The position numbers and the translations under genes are program-made. Below are positions 1 through 8,364 of a stretch of DNA of 64,000 bases, piece after piece. Under the pieces are notes generated by a model, which was given only the letters and a program-made list of their open reading frames with translations, did no database searches and had not been told where the DNA came from. How positions within the stretch are numbered: the stretch's first letter is position 1; each line of letters begins with the position of its first letter. Source of the DNA: Candidatus Binatia bacterium (lineage in GTDB: Bacteria; Desulfobacterota; Binatia; Bin18); NCBI GenBank assembly GCA_022820725.1, contig JAJEFA010000003.1, positions 1-64,000 of the forward strand, written 5' to 3'.

Positions 1-1
1 C

Positions 2-124
2 TGGATTGAGCGCTCCTTCAATCGGCTCAAACACTGTCGCCGCCTTGCCACCCGCTATGACCGGAAAACCGCCCACTTCCTCGCCTTCTTACATCTCGCC
101 GCTTTCGCCCTCTGGCAGAACTAA
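2..124 (+). mobile_element. IS5-type transposase, C-terminal end (cut by window edge)
   Basis: The frame from base 2 has no start codon and encodes 40 residues before TAA. It contains the IERSFNRLKHCRRLATRYD stretch followed by a hydrophobic LAFLHLAAFALW tail. This matches the C-terminal end of IS5-like DDE transposases, where the Glu of the ER-F-N-R motif is the last acidic catalytic residue. The rest of the element lies left of the window. No clear terminal inverted repeat was seen after the stop. Whether the complete copy is intact cannot be judged. Confidence 0.75.
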
Positions 125-145
125 ATGTCGATTCAGCCTAGCGAC

Positions 146-170
146 CGGGGCAACCCTTGTGGTTGCCCCG
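146..170. repeat. GC-rich hairpin after transposase end
   Basis: A perfect 10-bp inverted repeat (CGGGGCAACC / GGTTGCCCCG) encloses a 5-nt loop. It lies between the ends of two convergent genes, the transposase fragment and the DMT transporter. There is no T-run, so a classical terminator is unlikely on either strand. It may be a dispersed palindromic repeat or part of the IS end. Confidence 0.6.
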
Positions 171-172
171 TG

Positions 173-1114
173 TCATGCTGTTGACTCATCCTCTCTATTC
201 CGTTGCCGTTGCTGTCCCATCATAATCCCCGTCAGCAGGCCCACCGCTCCTATCCCCTGGAGCAGACCTACTGATTCGTCGAGAAATATCCAGGCCAGCA
301 GGACAGCTCCAAGCGGTTCGCCGAGAATCGCCAGTGCGACCAGTGTTGGAGACATATAGGCCAGCGCCCAGTTCAGAATGGTATGACCCAACACTTGGGG
401 AATAAGGGCAAGCAAGACGAGGATGAGGTAGACCCGTGGGGTATAATCCAGCAGCGGCAGTTGGAGGACAAGACAGCCAGCGAGCAATATAACCGCTGCA
501 CACCCATAGACCAGCCCGACATACACGCTCAGGCCGAGACGCGGTCGGGCCAGGCGTCCGCATAGCAGATAGGCAGAGATCATGACCGCGCCGCATACGG
601 CTAAGACATCGCCGTACAGCGCGGACTCTCGGGCCGGACCCGCCTGCTGAAAATCGTTCCAGCCGATGCACAGGCTGCCGAGCAATGCCAATCCTATCCC
701 ACACCATTGACGCCGGACGAGGCGTTCCCGCCAGATGAGATAACCGGCGATGGCGAGCAGGAGCGGGTTCATGGTCACCAATGCCACGGAACTCGCGACA
801 GAGGTATAGCGGAGCGAGGCAATCCAGGCGGCAAAGTGGAGGGCCAGACACAAACCGGCCACACTCACCACCCGCAGGTCAGGAAGCGAGAGCGAACCCC
901 CGGCGGTCCGGAGCCGGACGAGGCTCAGCGGAGTGAATATCAGCGCGGCGATGCTCAGCCGAAAGGCGGCCACCACGAGCGGCGGGACATCGGGAACAAG
1001 TTTTATCAGCGGCGCAGCAGTCGAGATGGCGAGGATGCCCACCCCCAGAACAGCGAGCGTTCCACGCGGCCTGGCTCCACTCATCCGAGCTAAAGAGGAA
1101 ACGTCTCCTTCCAT
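173..1114 (-). CDS. EamA/DMT family transporter
   Basis: This 313-residue protein has about ten hydrophobic segments in two EamA repeats of five, the usual architecture of drug/metabolite transporters of the inner membrane. The N-terminal repeat carries PLVVAAFRLSIAALIFTP and the C-terminal repeat carries LGEPLGAVLLAW, both typical of EamA proteins. The substrate cannot be predicted; members export amino acids, metabolites or drugs. The ATG at 1114 lies in the loop of a strong 15-bp hairpin, and a second in-frame ATG is at 1084. It is transcribed in the same direction as the LigAB genes and could export a product of that pathway, but this is inference. Confidence 0.85.
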   Translation of the reverse strand: MEGDVSSLARMSGARPRGTLAVLGVGILAISTAAPLIKLVPDVPPLVVAAFRLSIAALIFTPLSLVRLRTAGGSLSLPDLRVVSVAGLCLALHFAAWIASLRYTSVASSVALVTMNPLLLAIAGYLIWRERLVRRQWCGIGLALLGSLCIGWNDFQQAGPARESALYGDVLAVCGAVMISAYLLCGRLARPRLGLSVYVGLVYGCAAVILLAGCLVLQLPLLDYTPRVYLILVLLALIPQVLGHTILNWALAYMSPTLVALAILGEPLGAVLLAWIFLDESVGLLQGIGAVGLLTGIMMGQQRQRNREDESTA

Positions 1115-1143
1115 AGCGACGAGATGCTGGAGACGTTTCCTCT
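1094..1143. repeat. Perfect 15-bp inverted repeat over a start codon
   Basis: Arms 1094-1108 and 1129-1143 are exact reverse complements (AGAGGAAACGTCTCC / GGAGACGTTTCCTCT) around a 20-nt loop. The initiation codon of the minus-strand DMT gene (1112-1114) is inside the loop, with the arms covering the adjacent bases. The hairpin could limit translation, stop readthrough from the upstream dioxygenase gene, or be a REP-like insertion. No T-run follows. Confidence 0.65.
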
Positions 1144-1157
1144 TCGCGAAATGGGCT

Positions 1158-1979
1158 TTACAGTTGGAACTGCATCATGCCGAAGCCCACGACCATGGTT
1201 CCTTCTTCATACATGACGACTTCGCCTCGTGCGCCTTCGACCGCCCCAGCCACCGCAATCCAGTTCCTGATTTCGTGCGTTCCGTTGCCGACCGCATCAA
1301 TCTCCGCATCCGTAATATCGAGCATGGCCGGGTTCTGTTGGCACAGGAGATCGAGGAATTTTTTATCGAAGTGCGCGTCCACCTTGCCCATGTCTGGCGT
1401 GCCAACCGCATGCGACAATCCCCCCGTGCCGAGCAGGGCCACGCGGCGAGAGCTGTCCCACGACCGGATGGCTTGCCCGACCATCCGCCCGAAATCATAA
1501 CACCGCTTCAGGCTCGGCAGGGGCGGCAGGACACAGTTCTGAATCAGCCACAGATATGACATGTCCCACTGAGGTGTCAGAAAATTCAGACAGGTGAGAA
1601 ATCCATGGTCTAAGCCGACTTCACCAATTCGCGTCAAGTCGAAGCCTTGGCGGACCCCCTCGTCAAGGACCGCTTCGGCCAGCTCCGGTTCAAAATTGAC
1701 CGAGATACTATTACAGGGTACGCCGAGCCAGTTTTCGACCGGACCGACGCTCGTCTCAGCCGTCACCACGCCGAACGACGGGTAGCGACGCGGGTCGAGC
1801 GCATTAAAATGTTCGTCTGAGATCACGACAATCGTATCGGCTCCGGCCGAGGTAAAGGTTTCTCGGAGGGTATCGAAGCCCGTATTGATCCTCCCCCAGG
1901 TAGCCTCATCTGCCATCTGGGGCGCACTCATCATCAGGGGGCTGTGAACTGACGACATGGCTGCAACGATGTCCGCCAT
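1158..1979 (-). CDS. LigB-type extradiol ring-cleavage dioxygenase catalytic subunit
   Basis: This 273-residue protein belongs to the LigB (class III extradiol dioxygenase) family. These use non-heme Fe(II) to open catechol-type rings next to the hydroxyls, with protocatechuate 4,5-dioxygenase as the model. Visible candidates are iron ligands His12 (SSVHSP), His57 (SDEHFN) and Glu236 (THEIRNW), and active-site His125 (GLDHGF) and the His of GGLSHAVG. A LigA-like small subunit is encoded 46 bp upstream on the same strand, and a Rieske oxygenase is divergent from them. The exact substrate is unknown; protocatechuate, gallate or a related acid is possible. Confidence 0.85.
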   Translation of the reverse strand: MADIVAAMSSVHSPLMMSAPQMADEATWGRINTGFDTLRETFTSAGADTIVVISDEHFNALDPRRYPSFGVVTAETSVGPVENWLGVPCNSISVNFEPELAEAVLDEGVRQGFDLTRIGEVGLDHGFLTCLNFLTPQWDMSYLWLIQNCVLPPLPSLKRCYDFGRMVGQAIRSWDSSRRVALLGTGGLSHAVGTPDMGKVDAHFDKKFLDLLCQQNPAMLDITDAEIDAVGNGTHEIRNWIAVAGAVEGARGEVVMYEEGTMVVGFGMMQFQL

Positions 1980-2025
1980 TGGATTCTCCTTTTCTCTCGT
2001 TTGAGGGGTGTCCGGGTTGGCCTCC

Positions 2026-2283
2026 CTACCCAGTCGCTCCTTTTACCTGTTGCACATACTGCGGAATCTCGACCCCCATGGCTAAGGCAAATTGGACCAG
2101 AATGTAGGGGTGAATCCCGTGCGTATAGAGCCACCCCCAGTCCGGGCCCTCGAGCCGCGCCCGCTCTTCGTCCGTCACCTCGTAGTTTGCCAGAATCACC
2201 TCGGGGTCTTTCTGGTACTGGGCCAACTCCGTCTCCGATCGGAACAGGTCAACCAGCATGATGTTCAGGCTTTGCGCGCTCAT
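2026..2283 (-). CDS. LigA-like small subunit of extradiol dioxygenase
   Basis: This 85-residue protein resembles the alpha subunit of protocatechuate 4,5-dioxygenase. It has an N-terminal helix (NIMLVDLFRS), then a predicted helical segment that includes YEVTDEERARL and a DWGWLYTHGIHPY stretch like the loop that caps the LigB active site. The length fits LigA domains of about 80-120 residues. It is the first gene of the LigA-LigB pair, whose order and 46-bp spacing support co-expression. It has no catalytic residues of its own in the family model. Confidence 0.75.
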   Translation of the reverse strand: MSAQSLNIMLVDLFRSETELAQYQKDPEVILANYEVTDEERARLEGPDWGWLYTHGIHPYILVQFALAMGVEIPQYVQQVKGATG

Positions 2284-2433
2284 TAGGTCCTCCCTCTTCT
2301 CTCAGAGCCTGTTGGGGCAGCACCCCTGCTTCCCGTATACGCGCCTCAAATATGGCTTGTCAATCGACACAAACCGGTGTCTACTGGGGAGAGGAAGTGG
2401 GAAGAGAAAAGCACTCATCAGGGAGGTGCGAGC

Positions 2434-3693
2434 ATGACTCTTTCACTCACGGACAATGCGCCCGTCGCGTTGAGTTGGCCGACCACAGCGGAAATGACCT
2501 CAGTCCCGTATCAGGTCTTTTGCGATCCTGCCGTATACAACCTGGAACAAGAACGCATCTTCAGAGGTCCAACCTGGAGCTATGTAGGGCTTGAAGCGGA
2601 GGTCGCCAATCCTGGCGATTTCCGCTCAACCTTTGTCGGCGATACGCCCGTCGTTGTGTCGCGCGACAAAGCGGGGAAGCTGCACACCTTTGTGAATCGC
2701 TGCGCTCATCGCGGGGCACTGGTGTGTCGCGAGTCTCGGGGGAACCGGGCCACCCATACCTGTATCTACCACCAGTGGAGCTATAACCAGCAGGGCGATC
2801 TGATTGGTGTCCCGTTTCGCTCCGGTATCCACCGGCAGGGCGGGTACCCGGCCGACTTTGATCCCGCCCTGCACTCTCTCCGGAAACTGCGTGTGGATAC
2901 CTATAACGGGCTGATCTTTGCCTCCTTTTCTTCTGAGGCTGAATCGCTGGCCGACTATCTGGGCCCGGCCATGCGGCCGTGGCTCGACCGGGTCTTCAAC
3001 CGACCGGTCCAGGTGTTAGGCTACGCTCGTCAGTTCGTTCACGCCAACTGGAAACTCTACTCGGAGAATGTCAAAGACCCCTATCACGCCAGTCTGTTAC
3101 ACCTCTTTCACACCACTTTTGGTATCTATCGTTCATCCCAAGGGGGCGGCGTCATTATGGATGCGACGGGACGACACAGCATGCTGCGCGCATATAAAAA
3201 GACGGAGCAAGAAGAGGTGGCCGCCTACACGGGCAAGAATATCCGCAGTTACCAGACGGACTACACCCTCGCCGACCCCTCACTCCTTGCTTCACGAAGA
3301 GAATTTGAGGTGGAACTAACCAACCACATCCAAATGATTTTTCCGTGCCTAGTCGTCCAGCAGATTCAAAACACTTTGGCGACCCGACATATCCTGCCTA
3401 AGGGGCCAGATCAGTTTGAGCTGTTGTTTACATTCTTTGGCTATGATGACGATGACGAAGAAATCCACCGAATCCGCATTAAACAGGCTAATCTGGTCGG
3501 TCCGGCCGGCTATATTTCCATGGAAGACGGTTATGCCACCGAACTGGTCCAGGACGCGATCGCCCGAGAAAAGGACGAATGCTCCCTGCTCGCCTTTGGT
3601 GGTACGGGGAGAGAGAACCAGGAAAATCTGTTAACCGAGAGCGCCATCCGCGGCTATTGGGGTTATTACCACGACGTCATGGGCTTCCACTAA
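2434..3693 (+). CDS. Rieske non-heme iron oxygenase, alpha subunit
   Basis: This 419-residue protein is an aromatic-ring-hydroxylating oxygenase large subunit. The N-terminal Rieske [2Fe-2S] site is Cys90-x-His92 and Cys110-x2-His113. The catalytic domain has the mononuclear-iron motif ENVKDPYHASLLHLFH near residues 210-225. I chose the ATG at 2434 because GGGAGG lies 7 nt upstream; an earlier in-frame start at 2377 has no comparable site. No beta subunit, ferredoxin or reductase gene is adjacent, so electron transfer partners are encoded elsewhere or the enzyme is an alpha-only homotrimer. The divergent LigAB genes suggest ring hydroxylation followed by cleavage. Confidence 0.88.
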   Translation: MTLSLTDNAPVALSWPTTAEMTSVPYQVFCDPAVYNLEQERIFRGPTWSYVGLEAEVANPGDFRSTFVGDTPVVVSRDKAGKLHTFVNRCAHRGALVCRESRGNRATHTCIYHQWSYNQQGDLIGVPFRSGIHRQGGYPADFDPALHSLRKLRVDTYNGLIFASFSSEAESLADYLGPAMRPWLDRVFNRPVQVLGYARQFVHANWKLYSENVKDPYHASLLHLFHTTFGIYRSSQGGGVIMDATGRHSMLRAYKKTEQEEVAAYTGKNIRSYQTDYTLADPSLLASRREFEVELTNHIQMIFPCLVVQQIQNTLATRHILPKGPDQFELLFTFFGYDDDDEEIHRIRIKQANLVGPAGYISMEDGYATELVQDAIAREKDECSLLAFGGTGRENQENLLTESAIRGYWGYYHDVMGFH

Positions 3694-3717
3694 AAGCCCG
3701 ACCGCCGCCTCTGTTTC

Positions 3718-3972
3718 CTAGCTGATGGCGGCCCTGCCGGCGAAGTGCATGGCGACCAGAGCCAGGGCAATGGAGGCCGCGTCGGCCAGCATATGGCCCG
3801 CGTGGGCAAGGAGCGTCAAGCTGCCGGACAGAATGCCACCGACGATATCGGCGAACATATAGCCGACTTTCAGGACAAGGGCGATAACCAAGCTGCGCTT
3901 ACTTGCTCTGCGCAGGTCGTGTCCATCCAGGCTGTGATGATCGTGACCGAGGCTCTTGGGGGTGACCGCCAT
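3718..3972 (-). pseudogene. Truncated CDF cation-efflux transporter (N-terminal fragment)
   Basis: The 84 residues match the start of CzcD/ZitB-type cation diffusion facilitators: a His-rich lead (HDHHSLDGHD), a first membrane helix, and the LLAHAGHMLADAASIALAL segment, which aligns with the metal-site helix (HxxxD) of the family. A family member normally has about 300 residues with six helices; here the frame stops after the second helix at GRAAIS. No ribosome-binding site precedes the ATG. The best reading is a gene remnant left by deletion. Confidence 0.7.
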
Positions 3973-4049
3973 CGCGAGTGTGCAGGCGGGTGGCAGGGGC
4001 GATCCGTAGAACCGCCCCTGTTTTGTCGTTGCTTACCCTGAAGCGTGCC

Positions 4050-5345
4050 TTAGGCTGCGGCGATATCAGGCACGATCTGTTCGCGCTTGCCGGAGGCCGG
4101 CAGCGGACGTGAACCTGGCGCGACCTCGAACGGTCCGGGCAGGTCGAGCTCTTTGGCCATTTCCCGCATGGCCGGCAGGACTTCCTGGCCAAGCAGACGC
4201 AGGCAGGTTTTGCGCTGCTCAAAATCCATCGGACCGTGGTGATACCACAGACCCATGATGCCGGGTCGGAGCGTTTCGCACATTTTCCGCAGCTTTTTCA
4301 TCACCGTCTCCGGTGTACCGGCCATAATCAGATCGCTGTCAAGCGAGGCCTGGAAACCCGACTCAATGCTCCGCTTGATTTCTTCGACGTTAATCTCACC
4401 CTGCGTATGCTTGATGATTTCGGCGCCGGTGCGCGGGTCGGTCAGGGCTTGCGCCAGACGCTTGGTTGCGGCCTTGGAGTTGTATCCCGGAGGAAACATC
4501 CACTCGGCGCGGGCAAACGAGCCGAATCCACCGCCAAAGACAAAGCCCCGGGCCAACTCATGCGCCTTCTCCTCCGTCTCGGCCACACACACGTTCTGCA
4601 GATAACCGAAGTTCTCCGGTCCGGCCTGATAGCCTTCCTGCTCGGCGACATCGGCGTACAGATTCACCATCTCAACCGTGGATTCGACATTGGTGCCGAG
4701 CGCCACATAGGGATAGCGATGTTTAGCGCTCCAGATGACGGTTTCCGGGCTGATCAACCCCGGAATCCACTGTTGCGGCACTGGCTTTTGAATCGGCAAC
4801 TGCCAGGGATTGACGTTTCGGTAGTGATAGTGTTTGCCCTCGTAGCGCCACGGTCCCGGTTTCGTCCACGCCTGTTGAATAAAGTCATGGGCTTCGTTAA
4901 AGCGCTCCCGATTGTAGGCCGGGTTGATGTTATTGGCGAGCTGTTCTGTGCCCGCACCACGTACCCAGCCCGGTACCAGACGGCCACCGGAAATCATATC
5001 AATCGTGGCCAACTCTTCCGCCAGTCGTAGCGGGTCGCCCACCGGGAGAGGGTTGCCGAGCAGGACGATTTTCACCCGCTTGGTAATCCGGGCCAGAATT
5101 GCGGCCTCCACGTCCATGACTCCACCACCACAAAACGGAGTCTGGTGGTGCTCGTTGAGCATGACGCCATCAAAGCCCAGCTCTTCGGCGTAGATCCGCT
5201 CATCCAGATATTCGTTCATGAGCTGGCCGCCCCGATCAGCATCAAACATCGTATTCGGGAGGCCAAAATAGCTACTCCCGTTTTCGATAATTGCATCCTC
5301 GGAGACATCGACGTATTCACGTTCCGAGAAAGACATAATATGCAT
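4050..5345 (-). CDS. Luciferase-like flavin-dependent monooxygenase (LLM class)
   Basis: This 431-residue protein is a bacterial-luciferase-like TIM-barrel oxidoreductase using reduced FMN or F420. Family signs are EELGFDGVMLNEHHQTPFCGGG near the N terminus, LLGNPLPVGDPLRLAEELATIDMISGGRL in the middle (quoted in part) and VPQQWIPG. GGGAGGACTGC just before the ATG at 5345 supports this start; a second ATG follows three codons later. It is the larger of two adjacent luciferase-like genes on this strand and is about 80 residues longer than the other copies in this window. The substrate is unknown. Confidence 0.85.
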   Translation of the reverse strand: MHIMSFSEREYVDVSEDAIIENGSSYFGLPNTMFDADRGGQLMNEYLDERIYAEELGFDGVMLNEHHQTPFCGGGVMDVEAAILARITKRVKIVLLGNPLPVGDPLRLAEELATIDMISGGRLVPGWVRGAGTEQLANNINPAYNRERFNEAHDFIQQAWTKPGPWRYEGKHYHYRNVNPWQLPIQKPVPQQWIPGLISPETVIWSAKHRYPYVALGTNVESTVEMVNLYADVAEQEGYQAGPENFGYLQNVCVAETEEKAHELARGFVFGGGFGSFARAEWMFPPGYNSKAATKRLAQALTDPRTGAEIIKHTQGEINVEEIKRSIESGFQASLDSDLIMAGTPETVMKKLRKMCETLRPGIMGLWYHHGPMDFEQRKTCLRLLGQEVLPAMREMAKELDLPGPFEVAPGSRPLPASGKREQIVPDIAAA

Positions 5346-5514
5346 ATGCAGTCCTCCCTTTTTCCTCGTTCTTACGGTTTGAGATTGACCCGCCGGTACT
5401 ACCGGCAGACGGCTACACCGAATCTTTCATATTTTAGGGGTAGATAGCAAGAGACCGGCAGGAGAGAAAACCCGCCCTAACGCTCACGCACCATCCCTTT
5501 GAGGAGGAGACACC

Positions 5515-6579
5515 TCATGCTTCATCCCGAAACACGGGCATGACATATTTGGCAAAGCGTTCGAGTGAGGGCATGACATGTTCGTGCTTCATACCGCCCT
5601 GGGCAATTTCAAGAATCAAATAGTTCGTACCGTAGAACTCTTTGGCCCAGCGGATGCGTTCGACCAGATTCTCGGGATCGCCAACCAGGACCAAGTTGCG
5701 CTTGTCCAGATCCTCGAAGGTCAGTCCGGCAAAAAGGTGCGAAATCGTCCCTTTATGGTAGGCAAACGACTGAGAGGTTAGGGCGCCACGCTGGGCCAAA
5801 GCCCCAAAGAAGGCATAATACGTCAGCGCGTGCTGACCGCCGTTACGCCGGGCTTCTTCGTTCGATTCACCGCAATACATCTGATACACGCCGGCGACAT
5901 CGTGGGCTGCGGGCTCATGGCCGTTTTCTCGGAGTGCTTGACGGTAGAGGCCGATACACTCCTGGACGTGCTCTTGGTTGGGTAAGAAAAAGGCGGTCGC
6001 CAAATGAAAGCCCCGCTGACCGGCCCACTGATAACTCTCGGGCGTAATTGCCCCGGAAGCGTAAATGGGCGGGTGAGGCTTTTGCAGAGGGCTGGGAAAA
6101 AACGTGTAGTCTTCGAGTTCCCAGAATTTGCCGCGATACGAGAAGGGCTGCGGGCTCGTCCAGGCTTTACAGATAATATCCGTTCCCTCGTGATAACGCT
6201 CGGTGTTCTCCGCTTCGTCCACCCCAAAAATTTTATGCGAGTATTTCAGAAAGCCTCTTCCGATACCGTACTCCAGGCGTCCGCCGGAGAGCACATCGAC
6301 CATGGCGTACTCTTCGGCCAGTCGGATGGGATTATTGAGTGGCACTAGAGAGATGCCGGTCCCGAGTCGAATGCGTTTGGTCCGGCCGGCGGCTGCCATG
6401 GCCATGACAGGCGGCGACCCGAACGAATAGCCCGAGTAGTGGTGCTCGCCAAACCAGACCGCGTCAAAGCCGAGTTCTTCCTCCAGTTCGACCTGCTCCA
6501 GAATCTGGTTGTAATACTGCTCAGCCGAGCCGTGGATATCGGGGTAATAGTCGGTGTTGTAGAGAATAGCGAATTTCAT
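5515..6579 (-). CDS. Luciferase-like flavin-dependent monooxygenase (LLM class)
   Basis: This 354-residue luciferase-fold protein starts MKFAILYNTDYYPD and has LGFDAVWFGEHHYSGYSFG, LVPLNNPIRLAEEYAMVD and LSGGRLEYGIGRGF, all standard for the family. The ATG at 6579 is preceded by AAGGAGGGCGT, which decides it over a longer reading from 6621. It lies between an amidohydrolase gene upstream and the larger luciferase-like gene downstream, all on one strand, and may be co-transcribed with them. Such enzymes insert oxygen into, or oxidise, small organic molecules; no specific substrate can be named. Confidence 0.87.
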   Translation of the reverse strand: MKFAILYNTDYYPDIHGSAEQYYNQILEQVELEEELGFDAVWFGEHHYSGYSFGSPPVMAMAAAGRTKRIRLGTGISLVPLNNPIRLAEEYAMVDVLSGGRLEYGIGRGFLKYSHKIFGVDEAENTERYHEGTDIICKAWTSPQPFSYRGKFWELEDYTFFPSPLQKPHPPIYASGAITPESYQWAGQRGFHLATAFFLPNQEHVQECIGLYRQALRENGHEPAAHDVAGVYQMYCGESNEEARRNGGQHALTYYAFFGALAQRGALTSQSFAYHKGTISHLFAGLTFEDLDKRNLVLVGDPENLVERIRWAKEFYGTNYLILEIAQGGMKHEHVMPSLERFAKYVMPVFRDEA

Positions 6580-6646
6580 ACGCCCTCCTTGCCACCTGCC
6601 CGCTACGCACCGGATGAGCAACTACCAGGCGGCGCTCCGGCTCGGC

Positions 6647-8335
6647 TTAACCTGTGCGCAGCATCTGCCCCGGCAGGGCTCCAGAGTGCTCGCCGTGAGT
6701 GAGCACGGTCTCCCCGTTCACCACAACATGGTGGATGCCTTCGGCACGTTGCACGAAGCGTCGCTCCCCACCCGGCAGATCGTTCAGCATCACTTTTTCC
6801 CCGGCATCGACTGTGTCAGGATCGAAGACCACAAAGTCCGCCGCTTTACCCGTTGCAATCACGCCCCGATCCAACACGCCAAAAAACCGGGCCGGTTCGG
6901 AGGTGATGCGCTGTACCGCGCGTTCCAGACTCATGGCTTGACGCCTGCGCACCCAGGTCCCGAGCAGATAGGTCGGATAGCCGGCATTACACAGCATATC
7001 GACATGCGCCCCGCCGTCCGACAAGCCGATCAACACACGCGGGTCCGTAATGACTTCCTCAACCAGGTCGAGATCAAAATTCAGCATGGCCAGGGAAAAT
7101 TCGGTCGCCAAATCGTCGGCCAGAGCCAGATCGAAAAAGGTATCAAAGGGGTCGGTGCCGGCCTGCTGACTCAGCTCCGCAACGCTTTTCCCCAGCCACG
7201 CCTGATGCGTTGGTTTGCCGACCTTGCACACCTGCGTCTGCTGCCACTGGCCGCTGAAGGCTTTGGGCATTGCCGTGCACGCCTTCCGGAACTCCGCCCG
7301 GAAGGTCGGGTCGGCATAGATCCGTGCCTGTTCCTCAGCGGTGCAATTAAACAAGGAGTGACACACGTCATACGCGCCCAGGATAAAGGGATTGCGCAGA
7401 TTGAACTGGAGCTCTGTAGGTTGGCAGCTCGCCTGAGGAATCCCTCCGCGTTGAATCAGTCCATCGGTATTGGTCAGCAGTTCGCGGTGCGCGGTTGGCT
7501 GGTCGCTCCGCGTTTGCACCGACAGCCAAGTGACCGGCCGTTGGCTTTCGACCAGCAGGAAATCAATCAACTCGGGACTGCCTGAGGGCAGGATGGATGA
7601 TCCGGCGCCTCCCAGGTTCACCTCGATCGCACCCTGCCCGAGGTCGCGCAGTACATTTGCATACGCTCGTAGCTCGTCCCGACTGGCGAGGCGACACGCC
7701 AAGGGGCGGCCCTTGAAGCCCACGTGTTGCGTAGCCACGGTGGTGGAAAAGCCGAGCGCCCCGGCCTGTACGCCTTCTCGCAGAAGGGTCGCAATCTGCT
7801 GGGTCTCCTCGGGCGTTGCGGCGCGCTCTTGAGCGGCTTCCCCGATGATATAGGATCGAATCGGCGATAACGGAACCAGAAAACCAAGATTAATACCCAT
7901 CCCCGTCTGGAACGGAGCAGCCATGAAATCCGCCATGCTCTCCCATTCCCAGGTCACACCCTTGGACAATACCTCAAAGGACATCCCCTCCACATTGACT
8001 AAATCCCAGGCCAGCACCTCCCGCTTCTCGGGCAGACACGGCGCGAGCCCGACCCCGCAATTCCCCATCACCACACTCGTCACCCCGTTCCACGAAGAAC
8101 AGGAAATCAGTGGGTCCCAGCAGACCTGGGCGTCGTAATGGGTGTGAGGGTCGATAAAGCCTGGGGCGACGATCAGGTCGGACGCGTCAATAACGCGGTC
8201 AGCGCTTCCATTGAGCGTCCCGGTCGGCGCAATTTCAGCGATCCGGCCCTGCACCACCCCAATATCGGCCTGATAGCGGGCCACCCCTGTGCCATCCACA
8301 ACGGTTCCGTTTTTGATCAACAGATCGTAGGCCAT
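6647..8335 (-). CDS. Amidohydrolase family 3 protein (N-acyl-D-amino-acid deacylase-like)
   Basis: This 562-residue protein has the N-terminal composite domain (LLIKNGTVVDGTG), then the metal-binding APGFIDPHTHYDAQ with the HxH pair, VMGNCGVGLAPC, and a C-terminal ADFVVFDPDTV segment closing the beta-sandwich. This is the D-aminoacylase/dihydroorotase-like amidohydrolase architecture, and its length (about 560) matches the large uncharacterised subgroup rather than the 480-residue D-aminoacylases. It likely hydrolyses an amide or N-acyl bond in the cytoplasm. It is followed by luciferase-like genes and preceded by another amidohydrolase on the same strand. Confidence 0.85.
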   Translation of the reverse strand: MAYDLLIKNGTVVDGTGVARYQADIGVVQGRIAEIAPTGTLNGSADRVIDASDLIVAPGFIDPHTHYDAQVCWDPLISCSSWNGVTSVVMGNCGVGLAPCLPEKREVLAWDLVNVEGMSFEVLSKGVTWEWESMADFMAAPFQTGMGINLGFLVPLSPIRSYIIGEAAQERAATPEETQQIATLLREGVQAGALGFSTTVATQHVGFKGRPLACRLASRDELRAYANVLRDLGQGAIEVNLGGAGSSILPSGSPELIDFLLVESQRPVTWLSVQTRSDQPTAHRELLTNTDGLIQRGGIPQASCQPTELQFNLRNPFILGAYDVCHSLFNCTAEEQARIYADPTFRAEFRKACTAMPKAFSGQWQQTQVCKVGKPTHQAWLGKSVAELSQQAGTDPFDTFFDLALADDLATEFSLAMLNFDLDLVEEVITDPRVLIGLSDGGAHVDMLCNAGYPTYLLGTWVRRRQAMSLERAVQRITSEPARFFGVLDRGVIATGKAADFVVFDPDTVDAGEKVMLNDLPGGERRFVQRAEGIHHVVVNGETVLTHGEHSGALPGQMLRTG

Positions 8336-8364
8336 GGCTTTCCTCTATTATCTATCCTGTGCAG

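Noticed and set aside
6..359. Plus-strand 117-residue frame overlapping the transposase end
   Set aside because: It uses another frame than the transposase tail and then runs antisense to the DMT gene; the protein is Ser/Pro-rich shadow sequence.
6614..7585. Plus-strand 323-residue open frame
   Set aside because: Antisense to the D-aminoacylase-like gene, which has full family motifs and a good start; no family signs on this strand.
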